From Halocaridina rubra (Eukaryota > Arthropoda > Malacostraca > Decapoda > Atyidae), in the NCBI GenBank assembly GCA_037179515.1, contig JAXCGZ010000134.1, forward strand, positions 69,242 through 133,241: a DNA stretch of 64,000 bases, read 5' to 3'. A model generated the notes under the pieces. It was given only the letters and a program-made list of their open reading frames with translations. It was not told where the DNA came from and did no database searches. Shown here in pieces: positions 17,540-29,359 of this stretch; the first letter of the stretch is position 1; the number at the start of each line of letters is the position of its first letter. The translations under genes and the position numbers were made by a program.

Positions 17540-20225
17540 TATCTATCTACCTTGGCTGTTTCCCCCTTTAAATGGGGGGTAGCCGACATCAAAAAAAGAA
17601 AACAATAAGGGGATTACTTTGGTCTATGGGCAATGACGAGGGAGCTAGCGACCATTCAGATGGCACTGCTGGAGTGTCACAGCCCATCCTCCCGGCTCTT
17701 CCACAACCTGTGTCGCTTCACAACTGCCAACTCCTCCTACTGCCCCTACCACAGGGCTACCTCTGTAAGATGTAGCCCCATGGTAACAGCAGATGCCCAT
17801 CAGAGCTGCGTCACAATCGCTCGCCACTCATTCCTATTCCTAGCACGCTCGCTTGCTTCCCTCACATCCATCCTCCTATCATTCAGGGCTCTCCTTACTC
17901 CATCCATCCATCCAAACCTAGGCCTCCCTCTAGCATTTCTCCCATCAACTCTCGCATTCATCACCTTTTTCAAGAGTCTTTCATCATCCATCCTTTCCAT
18001 ATGGCCAAACCATCTCAGAACATTCACATCTACTCTGGCTGCAATTTCTCTCCTCACACCCATTCTTGCTCTCACCACTTCATTACTAACCCTATCCAAC
18101 CAGAATACACCAATCATACTCCTCAGGCATTTCATCTCAAACACATTTAGTTTCCGTCTCTCACTTACTTTCATACCCCATAACTCTGATCCATACATCA
18201 CAGTTGGCACAATTACTTTCTCATACAAAACTTTCTTAACATTCATTTCCAACCCTCTATTCTTCATCACTCCTTTCAATGCACCCAACACTTTACATCC
18301 TTCATTCACTCTGTGACTCCCGTAAACACAATTAGGTAATCACAATTAGGTAATCACACATCTGCTTCCACTCCACCAATTGCAGCTATAACCGAGCCTA
18401 AATACTTAAACTGATCAACTTCCTCAAGTGTCTATCCATTCAACATAACATTCAATCCAGCACCATCCTCATTTCTTGTACACCTCATAACCTTACTCTT
18501 TCCCACATTCACTTGCAACTTCCTTCTCTCACACACCATTCCAAATTCTGACACTAACTGACACAGCTTTTCCTCTGGATCTGCCACCACCACAGTATCA
18601 TCTGCAAACAGCAACTGATTCAGCTCCCACTCGTTATCATCCCCATCTACCATTCTCAAACCTCGACCATGCACTCACTCATTCACCTCTCTTACAACTC
18701 CATCAATATACAAATTGAGCAGCCATGGAGACATCACACATCCCTGTCTCAGTCCCACACTCACTGTAAACCACTCAATCACTTCATTCCCTACCCTAAC
18801 ACAAGCTCTACTGCCCTCATACAAACTCTTCACTGCATGCAACAATATACCATTAATTCTATATAATCTCAAAACATTCCACATTGCCTCTCTATCAACT
18901 CTATCATATGCTTACTCCAAATCCAAAAATGCAAAATACTCATTCTTACCCTTTGATAAATATTTCTCACATAACTGCCTGACTATAAAAATCTGATCTA
19001 TACAACCTCTACCTCTCCTAAAACCACTCTGCACTTCCGTGATCACATTTTCTGTCTTATCCCTAATCCTATCAAGCAGTATCCTACCATTCACTTTTCC
19101 TAAGACACTCAACAACCTTGTACCCCTAAAATTACTGCATTCATACACATCTCCCTTACCTTCGTATAGTGGCACTATACAAGCAATCACCCATTCCACT
19201 GGTACCATTGACAACATAAAGCATATATTAAACACTCTCACTAACCATTCCAATGCAGTTACACCCCCTTCTTTCAACATCTCCGCTCTCACACTATCCA
19301 TTCCAGGTGCTTTACCTGCTTTCGCTTCAGACAATGCCCTTTTCACATCCTCTCTTGTAATCTCTCTCTCATTTTCATCTCCCATTACTGGCACTTGAAC
19401 ACCCCCCCCCCCCACTGCCACTATAGCTGCCTCTCTATCTTCGTCAACATTCAGCAAGCACTCAAAATATTCTGCCTATCTTTTCCTTGCATCGTTCCCT
19501 CTTAACATCTGTCCATTCACATCTTTCACTGTCTCGTCCATCCTCGATCCACCCTTCCTTACTCTCTTCACTTCTTTCCAAAACTTCTTTTTATTCTCCT
19601 CATATGACCTACTAAAATCCTGTCCCCACCTAACATTTGCCAACCTCTTCTCTTCCTCTACATTCCGCTTGGTTTCCACATTTTTCTCCTTATATCTTTC
19701 ATACTTCTCCCTACTTTTACACTACAGCCATTCCTCAAAAGCCCTCTTTTTCTCTTTCACCTTCATTTTCACCCCTTCACTCCACCACTTGCTGCCCCTC
19801 CTCATGCCACCTCCAACAAACCTCTTTCCACACACATCACTTGTATGTCCCAAAAAACATTTTTTCATCAACCCCCATTCCTCCTCTAACTCCCCAACTT
19901 CTCTTTCTTTCACCCTGTCATATGCTAATCTCAACCTGTCCTGATATTCCTGTCTCTTCTCTGGCTTTTTCAACTCTTCCACCTTCACTATTTTCCTTCT
20001 ACATCCCCCCACTCTATTTCCCCGCTCTTTAGCTACAACCAATTTTGCTTCAACCAAAATATGATCAGACATCCCAGCAGCCACACCCCTAAATGCATAC
20101 ACATCTTGCACTCTACCAATCGTGCTCTTTGCTACCAACACATAATCCATCAATGCTCTTTCTTTCAATCTTCCATTTGCCACTCTCATCCATGTATACG
20201 CTTAAAAAAATTAAGGTGCTATACA
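17540..20225 (-). mobile_element. LINE-B copy 1 (RTE-like retrotransposon)
   Basis: Read on the - strand: the C-terminal part of an AP-type endonuclease (LIDY-like ALMDYVLV, SDHILVEAK near 20060-20150), a linker, then RT (KAPGMDSVRAEML, GFRRGRGCIDQ, LRQGCVMSPW, FADDTVV near 18600). The RTE-type end follows (WFGHMERMDDERLLKKV, RGRPRFGWMDGVRRAL), then a 3' UTR ending in the GGCT-CCCCC/GGGGG-AGCC hairpin and TAGA repeats. Stops interrupt the frame and a LINE-A tail is inserted at 18318. The 5' part is lost at a (GA)n tract. Confidence 0.85.
18318..18357 (+). mobile_element. Tail-only LINE-A insertion in LINE-B
   Basis: Only the last ~40 bp of LINE-A (CCCGTAAACACAATTAGG plus a second tail unit) lies inside the LINE-B reading frame. 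LINE-B copy 2 shows the empty site (CTCTGTGA joined to CACACATCTG on this strand). Confidence 0.85.
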
Positions 20226-20228
20226 CTG

Positions 20229-20353
<125 letters not shown>

Positions 20354-20774
20354 ATGTTGCTAACAATCATATTTCTGTTTAAAATATGAAAAACGAAAGT
20401 TTCAAGTTTTCAATGTCTATCTTCCGGTGTTCAGCCCTAAAAAAATAATTTCGCATCTGTAAAATTACTAGTACTAGAATATACCACAAATGATAAACTG
20501 TGCAAAAGACATAACATATAATATATCTTTTCCCATATGACATAAGACACCCCTTGTAAGTTTCAGAACTGGAAGGTTTTTCAACATTTAGGAAAACTGG
20601 TATTAATAAGTATGTAGATATTTCTGAAGATCTCTATCAGATATAATATTTCGAAGAAAATCAGGATTCTGTAAGGAAGAGTATAAACCCAGGGTGCTCT
20701 AAGAGATAATTTATATTTACAAGGGAAGTCACCTAAGCTAAACACCCCTTACCAATTACAGGGTTGTTTGACTT
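20354..20774. other. Non-coding stretch, nothing recognised
   Basis: AT-rich sequence without coding or repeat signal visible inside the window. Confidence 0.45.
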
Positions 20775-20977
20775 TGCCCGATTTCTTAAACAGTAGCTAG
20801 ACACACAAAATGGATTTCATAAACGCATCTGACGCGGTTCTGTGTATGGCTAGGATCCCGTACAGGATTCAAGCCATACACAGAACCGCATCAGATGCGT
20901 TTATGAAATCAATTTGTGTGTGTCTAGCTAACTAACAATATGGTATCCTAGGTTTACACTGTTTAAGAAATCAGGCC
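20775..20977. mobile_element. Palindromic MITE-P, short copy
   Basis: Terminal inverted repeats GCCCGATTTCTTAAA / TTTAAGAAATCAGGC; the inner arms share GATTTCATAAACGCATCTGA. The left arm lacks about 30 bp present on the right. A possible CTTT duplication flanks it (20772-20775 and 20977-20980). A second copy is at 42902-43134. It has no coding capacity. Confidence 0.8.
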
Positions 20978-21547
20978 TTTACCTAAGTTAGGGGGGTTTC
21001 TTATCTTATCAAGATCCGAAAATCAAAGCGACACAGTTTGTTCTGAAACACAAAATTTTACCTAGATCGTTTTAAATCAAGAACGTACTTCAGTATTCAT
21101 GAAAACTGGCAATTAATACGATAATGGTAATTCAGAAGCTCTGTCACTTACCTAACATTTGAAAGAAAAAAAAAAAACTAATTGTTAGTTCTAATGTGTA
21201 AAACATTTATGAGTACATCTCACCATGTAATTCCATTTACTTTAAAAAAATATATTTAGTAGCACTTACTTAACATGAAAGGTCATATATACAAATACAT
21301 AAAAATAAGAGAATAGATAAGTACATCAAATAAATAACTAAATAAATAAATACAATAAATATTTTCAAATACACTTTTAGACATATAAAAATAGTGAGAG
21401 TTAAGAAATGCAAAAAGGCATTTGTTATTTATTATAAATTAAACGCATGATCGAATTCTTGACATCAGTCAGTGACCCGTTAAAATCGGGAGATGGGTTT
21501 AGCATGCCGGCAAAAGTAGGTTAGGGTCGCTTTTATAAAGACAACAG
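20978..21547. other. Non-coding AT-rich stretch
   Basis: No coding signal; short A runs and AAT/AAAT words only. Confidence 0.45.
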
Positions 21548-21549
21548 TG

Positions 21550-21627
<78 letters not shown>

Positions 21628-21661
21628 TAATAATATAATAATATTATTATTATTATTATTA

Positions 21662-21697
<36 letters not shown>

Positions 21698-21705
21698 TAT
21701 TATTA

Positions 21706-21755
<50 letters not shown>

Positions 21756-21790
21756 TAAAATGACAGAAGTAGTAGTAGTAGTAGTAACAG
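21548..21790. repeat. (AAT)n/(ATT)n/(AGT)n compound microsatellite
   Basis: AAT units, an inverted ATT block of similar length, then short AGT repeats. The AAT and ATT halves together form a weak palindrome around 21645. Confidence 0.95.
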
Positions 21791-21854
21791 CGTCAGCAGA
21801 ACCAGTATAATTTTTATGTGATAATACAGTATACATAAAAAAATGTATAATTAC

Positions 21855-22035
21855 CTAATTGCTATTACCTAATTGTTCTTACGGGAAAGAGCCCCAAGCT
21901 TGTAACTTCCCGTCTCCTGGTCGGCTCCATTTTGTACGTAGTCCTACTTATACTTGTCCTTAAAACTATGGATTGAGTTAGCATTATCTACCTCCTCACT
22001 CAGCAAATTCCAATTATCAACTACTCTTACACTAA
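21855..22035 (-). mobile_element. LINE-A 3' fragment
   Basis: About 180 bp covering the C-terminal residues and 3' hairpin region, with two tail units (TTACCTAATTG) at its low-coordinate end. It joins an A-rich stretch and then LINE-B copy 2. Confidence 0.85.
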
Positions 22036-22061
22036 AAAAAAAAATAATAAATAAATAAATA

Positions 22062-23520
22062 AAGCACCTGGAATGGATGGTGTGAGAGCGGAGATGTTGA
22101 AAAAAGGGGATGTGACTGCATTGGAATGGTTAGTGAGAGTGTTTAATATATGCTTTATGTTGTCATTGGTGCCAGTGGATTGGGTGATTGCCTGTATAGT
22201 GCCCCTATACAAAGGTAAGGGAGATATGTATGAATGCAGTAATTTTAGGGGTATAAGTTTGTTGAGTGTGGTAGGAAAAGTGTATGGTAGGATACTGGTT
22301 AATAGGATTGGGGATAAGACAGAATATGTGATCGCGGAAGTGCAAAGTGGTTTTAGGAGAGGTAGAGGTTGTATAGATCAGATTTTATAGTTAGGCAGTT
22401 ATGTGAGAAATATTTAGCAAAGGGTAAGGATGTGTATTTTGCATTTTTGGATTTGGAGAAAGCATATGATAGAGTTGATAGAGAGGCTATGTGGAATGTT
22501 TTGAGATTATATGGAATCAATGGTAAATTGTTGCATGCAGTGAAGAGTTTGTATGAGGGTAGTAGAGCTTGTGTTAGGGTAGGGAATGAAGTGATTGAGT
22601 GGTTTCCAGTGAGTGTGGGACTGAGACAGGGATGTGTGATGTCACCATGGCTGTTCAATTTGTATATTGATGGAGTTGTAAGAGAGGTGAATGAGCGAGT
22701 GCGTGTTCGAGGTTTGAGAATGGTAGATGGGGATGATAACGAGTGGGAGCTGAATCAGTTGCTGTTTGCAGATGATACTGTGGTGGTGGCAGATCCAGAG
22801 GAAAAGCTGTGTCAGTTAGTGTCAGAATTTGGAATGGTGTGTGAGAGAAGGAAGCTGCGAGTGAATGTGGGAAAGAGTAAGGTTATGAGGTGTACAAGAA
22901 ATGAGGATGGTGCTGGATTGAATGTTATGTTGAATGGAGAGACACTTGAGGAGGTTAATCAGTTTAAGTATTTAGGCTCGGTTATAGCTGCAAATGGTGG
23001 AGTGGAAGCAGATGTGTGTCACAGAGTGAATGAAGGATGTAAAGTGTTGGGTGCATTGAAAGGAGTGATGAAGAATAGAGGGTTGGAAATGAATGTTAAG
23101 AAAGTTTTGTATGAGAAAGTGGTTGTGCCAACTGTGATGTATGGATCAGAGTTATGGGGTATGAAAGTAAGTGAGAGACGGAAACTAAATGTGTTTGAGA
23201 TGAAATGCCTGAGGAGTATGATTGGTGTATCTCGATTGGATAGGGTTAGGAATGAAGTGGTGAGAGCAAGAACGGGTGTGAGGAGAGAAATTGCAGCCAG
23301 AGTAAATATGAATGTTCTGAGATGGTTTGGCCATGTGGAAAGGATGGATGATGAAAGGCTGCTGAAAAAGGTGATGAATGCGAGAGTTGATGGGAGAAAT
23401 GCTAGAGGGAGGCCTAGGTTTGGATGGATGGATGGAGTAAGGAGAGCCCTGAATGATAGGAGGATGGATGTGAGGGAAGCAAGCGAGCGTGCTAGGAATA
23501 GGAATGAGTGGTGAACGATT
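22062..23520 (+). mobile_element. LINE-B copy 2 (RTE-like RT)
   Basis: Starts within RT at KAPGMDGVRAEML and runs through GFRRGRGCIDQ, AFLDLEKAYDRVD, LRQGCVMSPW, FADDTVVVADPE, QFKYLGSV and WFGHVERMDDERLLKKV to RNRNEW. One missing T near 22385 shifts the frame; after it 381 residues are open to 23514. The end is cut by a LINE-A copy inserted in the opposite orientation, so the 3' UTR is missing. It is the best-preserved RT of this family here. Confidence 0.88.
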
Positions 23521-24968
23521 GTGATTACCTAATTGTGATTACCTAATTGTGTTTACGGGAAAGAGCCCAAAGCTCGTATCTTCCCGTCTCCTGATCGCTT
23601 CCATTTTATACTTAGTGATACTTATCATACCTGTCCTTAAAACTATGGATTGAGATAGCATTTACTACCTCCTCGCTTAGCCAATTCCAATTATCAACTA
23701 CTCTTACACTGAAAAAGTATTTCCTTACATCCTGCAAAGAAGTTTTCTTACCAAGCTTCAAACTATGACCTCTAGTTCTAGAGCCAGCCATATCAAAATA
23801 TCGATCCCTATCCACTCTATCATAACCATGAAGGAATTTAAAGACTGTCACCATATCCCCCCTCACTCTTCTAGATTCGAGTGATGGTAAGTCTAATTCC
23901 CTCAGCCTCTCATCATAACTGAGATTGCGTATTTCTGGCACCAGTTTCGTGGCATGTCTTTGAACTTTTTCAAGCTTAGCTATGTGCTTTTTCAAGTGCG
24001 GATTCCGAAAGGGGGCTGCATATTCGAGTTTTGGCCTCACATAGGTTACATAAATATTTCTGAACATTTCCTTGTCCATGTGCCTGAAGGCTACTCTTAC
24101 ATTTGATAAAAATGCATATGCTGCCCTTACTATGCCATTTATATGTATTTCTGCAGACAAATCTGCCAGTATGTTTACTCCTAGATCTCTCTCATTTTCT
24201 GTCTCTTGAAGTTGTACTCCAGCCACCGAGTAGTCAAGCTTGGGCCTTCTTGCACTTGTACCCATTCTCATTACCTTACATTTTGAAGTATTGAATTTCA
24301 TTAGCCACTTTTCTGACCACTCATGCAGATTATTTAGATCCTCCTGAAGTTCTCTACCATTGTTCTCGTTTTTTACTTTCTTCACAATCTTTGCATCATC
24401 TGCAAACATATTCATGAATGAATTTACAGACTCTGGTAGGTCATTTACATATACAAGGAACAAAAGTGGCCCTAAAACTGAACCCTGTGGAACTCCACTA
24501 CTAACTCTTCTCCATTCAGACACTGAGTGTCTTACTCTAACCCTCTGTTCCCTTCCTTCTAAGTAAGTTTTTATCCATTCCAAAACATTTCCACCTATTC
24601 TAGCCATTGATTGCAGCTTCCTAATAAGTCTCCCATGTGGAACAGTGTCAAACGCTTTCTGGAATTCTAGGAATATGCAATCTGCCCAGCCCTCTCTTTC
24701 CTGTAAGATTTGGCTTACCTCATCATAAAATTTCTAATAAGTTTGTTACTGTTGATCTACCTTCTCTGAAGCCATGTTGCCTCACTGACAAAAAGTTGAA
24801 GGATTCCAAGTGAAGAGAGATATGTTTCCTTAGTAGTTTCTCCATAACTTTGCAAACTATGCTGGTCAAGGAAACTGGTCTATAGTTCAGAGCCATATCC
24901 CTCCTTCCCTTTTTGAAGATAGGTATCACATTTGCTTGTTTCCAGCATCTTGGAATCTCCCCTGACTC

Positions 24969-24972
<4 letters not shown>
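23521..24972 (-). mobile_element. LINE-A copy with long open RT
   Basis: On the - strand it has 331 open residues from the RT palm (MARIGGNVLEW) through [23 protein letters not shown] and the C-terminal domain to YDKYH and stop at 23612. A frame break lies upstream near 24733, and about 240 bp more of RT reach a (GT)n tract. Its 3' tail interrupts LINE-B copy 2. Confidence 0.9.

Positions 24973-25032
<60 letters not shown>
24973..25032. repeat. (GT)n microsatellite joining two LINE-A copies
   Basis: On the LINE strand this is a (CA)n tract between the tail of the next copy and an internal position (CTGGAGTCAGG) of this copy. Confidence 0.97.
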
Positions 25033-27262
25033 TTACCTAATTGCGATTGCCTAATTGTGTTTACGGGAAAGAGCCCAAAGCTCGTATCTTCCCGTCTCCT
25101 GATCGCTTCCATTTTATATTTAGTGATACTTATCATACCTGTCCTTAAAACTATGGATTGAGATAGCATTAACTACCTCCTCGCTTAGCCAATTCCAATT
25201 ATCAACTACTCTTACACTGAAAAAGTATTTCCTTACATCCTGCAAAGAAGCTTTCTTACGAAGCTGCAAACTATGACCTCTAGTTCTAGAGCCAACCATA
25301 TCAAAATATCGATCCCTATCCACTCTATCATAACCATGAAGGAATATAAAGACTGTCACCATATCCCCCCCTCACTCTTCTAGATTCGAGTGATGGTAAG
25401 TCTAATTCCCTCAGCCTCTCATCATAACTGAGATTGCGTATTTCTGGCACCAGTTTCGTGGCATGTCTTTGAACTTTTTCAAGCTTAGCTATGTGCTTTT
25501 TCAAGTGCGGATTCCAAAAGGGGGCTGCAGATTCGAGTTTTGGCCTCACATAGGTTACATAAATATTTCTGAACATTTCCTTGTCCATGTGCCTGAAGGC
25601 TACCCTTACATTTGATAAGAATGCATATGCTGCCCTTACTATGCCATTTATATGTATTTCTGCAGACAAATCTGCCAGTATGTTTACTCCTAGATCTCTC
25701 TCATTTTCTGTCTCTTGAAGTTGTACTCCAGCCACCGAGTAGTCAAGCTTGGGCCTTCTTGCACTTGTACCCATTCTCATTACCTTACATTTTGAAATAC
25801 TGAATTTCACTTTTTTGACCACTCATGCAGATTATTTAGATCCTCCTGAAGTTCTCTACCATTGTTCTCGTTTTTTACTTTCTTCACAATCTTTGCATCA
25901 TCTGCAAACATATTCATGAATGAATTTACAGACTCTGGTAGGTCATTTACATATACAAGGAACAAAAGTGGCCCTAAAACTGAACCCTGTGGAACTCCAC
26001 TACTAACTCTTCTCCATTCAGACACTGAGTGTCTTACTCTAACCCTCTGTTCCCTTCCTTCTAAGTAAGTTTTTATCCATTCCAAAACATTTCCACCTAT
26101 TCTAGCCATTGATTGCAGCTTCCTAATAAGTCTCCCATGTGGAACAGTGTCAAACGCTTTCTGGAATTCTAGGAATATGCAATCTGCCCAGCCCTCTCTT
26201 TCCTGTAAGATTTGGCTTACCTCATCATAAAATTCTAATAAGTTTGTTACTGTTGATCTACCTTCTCTGAAGCCATGTTGCCTCACTGACAAAAAGTTGA
26301 AGGATTCCAAGTGAAGAGAGATATGTTTCCTTAGTAGTTTCTCCATAACTTTGCAAACTATGCTGGTCAAGGAAACTGGTCTATAGTTCAGAGCCGTATC
26401 CCTCCTTCCCTTTTTGAAGATAGGTATCACATGTGCTTGTTTCCAGCATCTTGGAATCTCCCCCGACTCCAGTGACTCCTTAAATATGATACTTAGTGCC
26501 ACTGATATTGTGTTTGCGCATTTTTTAAGCACATGAGGGGATATGTCATCAGGACCTGTAGCTTTATGAACATCTAAATCCATCAGCGCTTTGCATACCT
26601 CTGTGGCTGTAAGGTTGATGTTCTCTAATACCGGCCCTTGAGCTTCTATCACTGCAATCTGAGGGGGTGGGGTATTTTCTACTGTAAATACTGACTGAAA
26701 CTCCTTGTTCAATTCTTTGCAGATCTCTTCATCCGTCTCAGTGATGCTTCCATCCGCTCTCTTTAGCCTTAAAACCTGTTCTTTTACCTTCAGTTTTCCT
26801 CTGATAAAGCTGTGGAAAAGCTTGGGATTTTCTTTAGCCTTCCTGGTGATGTCCCTCTCATAGTCTCTCTCTGCCTCTCTCCTTTTACTTAGGTAGTCAT
26901 TTCTTGCTCTTTTGTAGGTTTGCCAGGCATTTATGTTTTTTCTCCTCCTATACCTTTTCCAGCATTTGTCTCTCCACTCCTTAGCTCTTTTACACCCATT
27001 ATCAAACCATTTCTCTCTGGCATGAATTACACCTACTTTGGTGACAGGTATGCAGCAATCTACTATCTTTCCATATTTCTCACAAAAGATGTCATACATT
27101 TCTTGTACAGATTTGTTGTAAAATAAGGTTCTCCAGTCAATAACTGCAAAAAGCTCATTCATTTTGATGTAATCTCCTTTCTGATAGTTCCTCCTCATGT
27201 CCTCAGTGCCTCTACTCTCAGGAAGAATATCTTCAATGATATACTCCATCAACAACACACAT
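25033..27262 (-). mobile_element. LINE-A copy, longest ORF2-like frame
   Basis: On the - strand it starts just after the endonuclease (MEYIIEDILPE), has a basic linker (KRYRRRKNINAWQTYKRARN), and then RT motifs HKATGPDDISPHVLKK, FKKGRRDTALNYRPVSLTS, RQHGFREGRSTV, FLEFQKAFDTVPHG, VPQGSVLGPLLF and FADDAKI. Two frameshifts follow, near 25807 (a small deletion) and near 25368 (an extra G in a G-run). The open frame seems to extend upstream to 27435, but that part is antisense LINE-B 3' UTR. Confidence 0.9.
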
Positions 27263-27263
27263 G

Positions 27264-27528
27264 GGCATCTGCTGTTACCACGGGGCTGCATCTTACAGAG
27301 ATAGCCCTGTGATAGGGGCAGTAGGAGGAGCTGGCAGTTGTGAAGCGACACAGGTTGTGGAAGAGCCGGGAGGATGGGCTGTGGCACTCCAGCAGTGCCA
27401 TCTGAACGGTCGCTAGCTCCCTCGTCATTGCCCATAGAGCAAAGTAATCCCCCTATTTGTTTTTCCTTTCTTGATGTCGGCTACCCCCCAATTAAAGGGG
27501 GAAACAGCCAAGGTATATGTATGTATGT
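27264..27528 (+). mobile_element. LINE-B 3' UTR fragment
   Basis: About 265 bp matching the 3' UTR of LINE-B copy 1 in opposite orientation (GGGCATCTGCTGTTACCA at the start). It ends in GATGTCGGCTACCCCCC, the GGGGG-AAACAGCC half-stem and TATG repeats. Confidence 0.85.
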
Positions 27529-27534
27529 ACATCC

Positions 27535-27808
<274 letters not shown>

Positions 27809-28130
27809 GGCATTAAAACTTCATGTTGGTGTGGAGGATAACACCTACACATTTAGGAAAGGTGTGACAGGAAACGAGAGAACCTTCAGGATTTCTCCCC
27901 AAAGTTTTTTCTCTCCTGGGGAGTGCATGAAACATGTACAGGGCATGACAGGATCAGAAATCCAGACTAGCTCAAGGCGGGGAAATATAAGTGACGGAGA
28001 TGTTAGTAAAAGTGGTCCAGGAATAGACGACCTGATCTCTTCTCCCATCCCTTAATAATCCCCCCGATTCATAATAAAACTCCCTTTCCAATATCTCTCT
28101 CCCTTCATCCCCCCCTCTCTAAAACTGACC

Positions 28131-28166
28131 TATATATAATAAGGGCGGAAAGCTAGATAGGCCAGC
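28131..28166 (+). promoter_or_regulatory. CP2 candidate core promoter
   Basis: TATATATAAT at 28131-28140 with a CCAGCAC initiator-like site about 31 bp downstream (A at 28164), leaving a ~50-nt leader to the ATG at 28215. The initiator match is weaker than in CP3. Confidence 0.5.
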
Positions 28167-28214
28167 ACACGTAGGACATCTCTTGCATTGTGCACACTAC
28201 ATCTAGCTCTTAGT

Positions 28215-28235
28215 ATGGCCACCTGGATTAGCTTG
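28215..28235 (+). CDS. CP2 exon 1 (signal peptide start)
   Basis: ATG then MATWISL, with donor GTAATA at 28236. It is homologous to CP1 exon 1 (MAFWTSL), and the DNA around it (ATGGCC...TAGCTTGGTA) is similar. Joining in phase 0 to VVLSALAVSTLSLPG gives a secretory leader. The intron is 1124 bp and filled with microsatellites. Confidence 0.78.
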
Positions 28236-28256
28236 GTAATATCGTAGACTCGTGAC

Positions 28257-28676
<420 letters not shown>

Positions 28677-28811
28677 ACAATATATATGTGAACATTACTA
28701 TATTTCCTAAATGTTCGGCTTCCTACGGATATCTTCAAGAGATATTATTTAATTGAAATAAAAAGGACACTGCGGGCAAGACTGGAACAATACATATTTT
28801 CCTTCCTAAAT

Positions 28812-28812
<1 letters not shown>

Positions 28813-28904
<92 letters not shown>
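28813..28904. repeat. (GA)n microsatellite in CP2 intron
   Basis: About 92 bp of GA with one GGA interruption. Confidence 0.97.
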
Positions 28905-28907
<3 letters not shown>

Positions 28908-29359
28908 AAACTAGAAATGCTGTAGTGTCCATACATGGATTAAAAAAAAAAGTATTTTATCAAATGGAAGCTGTGCATGAATACTGCCGTTCTAGATCTA
29001 GAGAAACGAGGAAGTTTGCTGTGAAATGAAATTTATAATGTTACCTATAAAAGTGAAAAAAAAAATTTAATTAACTTATTTCACTTGTATGCCTAGACGT
29101 GGATGCATGAATGAGTATATTGATAGAGCAAGTTCAAATGAAGGTCTGAAAAAGAGCTTCCTTCACATGGAGAGCTACTGCACTATACCTGATTTTTTTT
29201 TATCGCCTACCACACAGTAAATTTTCTGAGACAAATTAGAAGAATTTATGTCTTTCATCAATATAAGTTGAATATCATTCTTGAACAAAATAAAATCTGC
29301 ATTAGTATACTGTTGATACCTTTACGAATGTGGTAGTTAGACATTCTTTCTTTATGCAG

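Noticed and set aside
18669..19944. Ser/Pro/Leu-rich + strand open frames
   Set aside because: Antisense shadows of the LINE-B coding region on the - strand.
27250..27435. N-terminal 60 residues of the long - strand open frame over LINE-A
   Set aside because: This DNA is the antisense of a LINE-B 3' UTR inserted next to LINE-A; the chimeric frame is accidental.
29330..29359. Upstream ATG of CP2 giving ten extra codons
   Set aside because: Lies in the polypyrimidine tract before the acceptor. CP1 has no equivalent, and the exon 1 model yields a better signal peptide.
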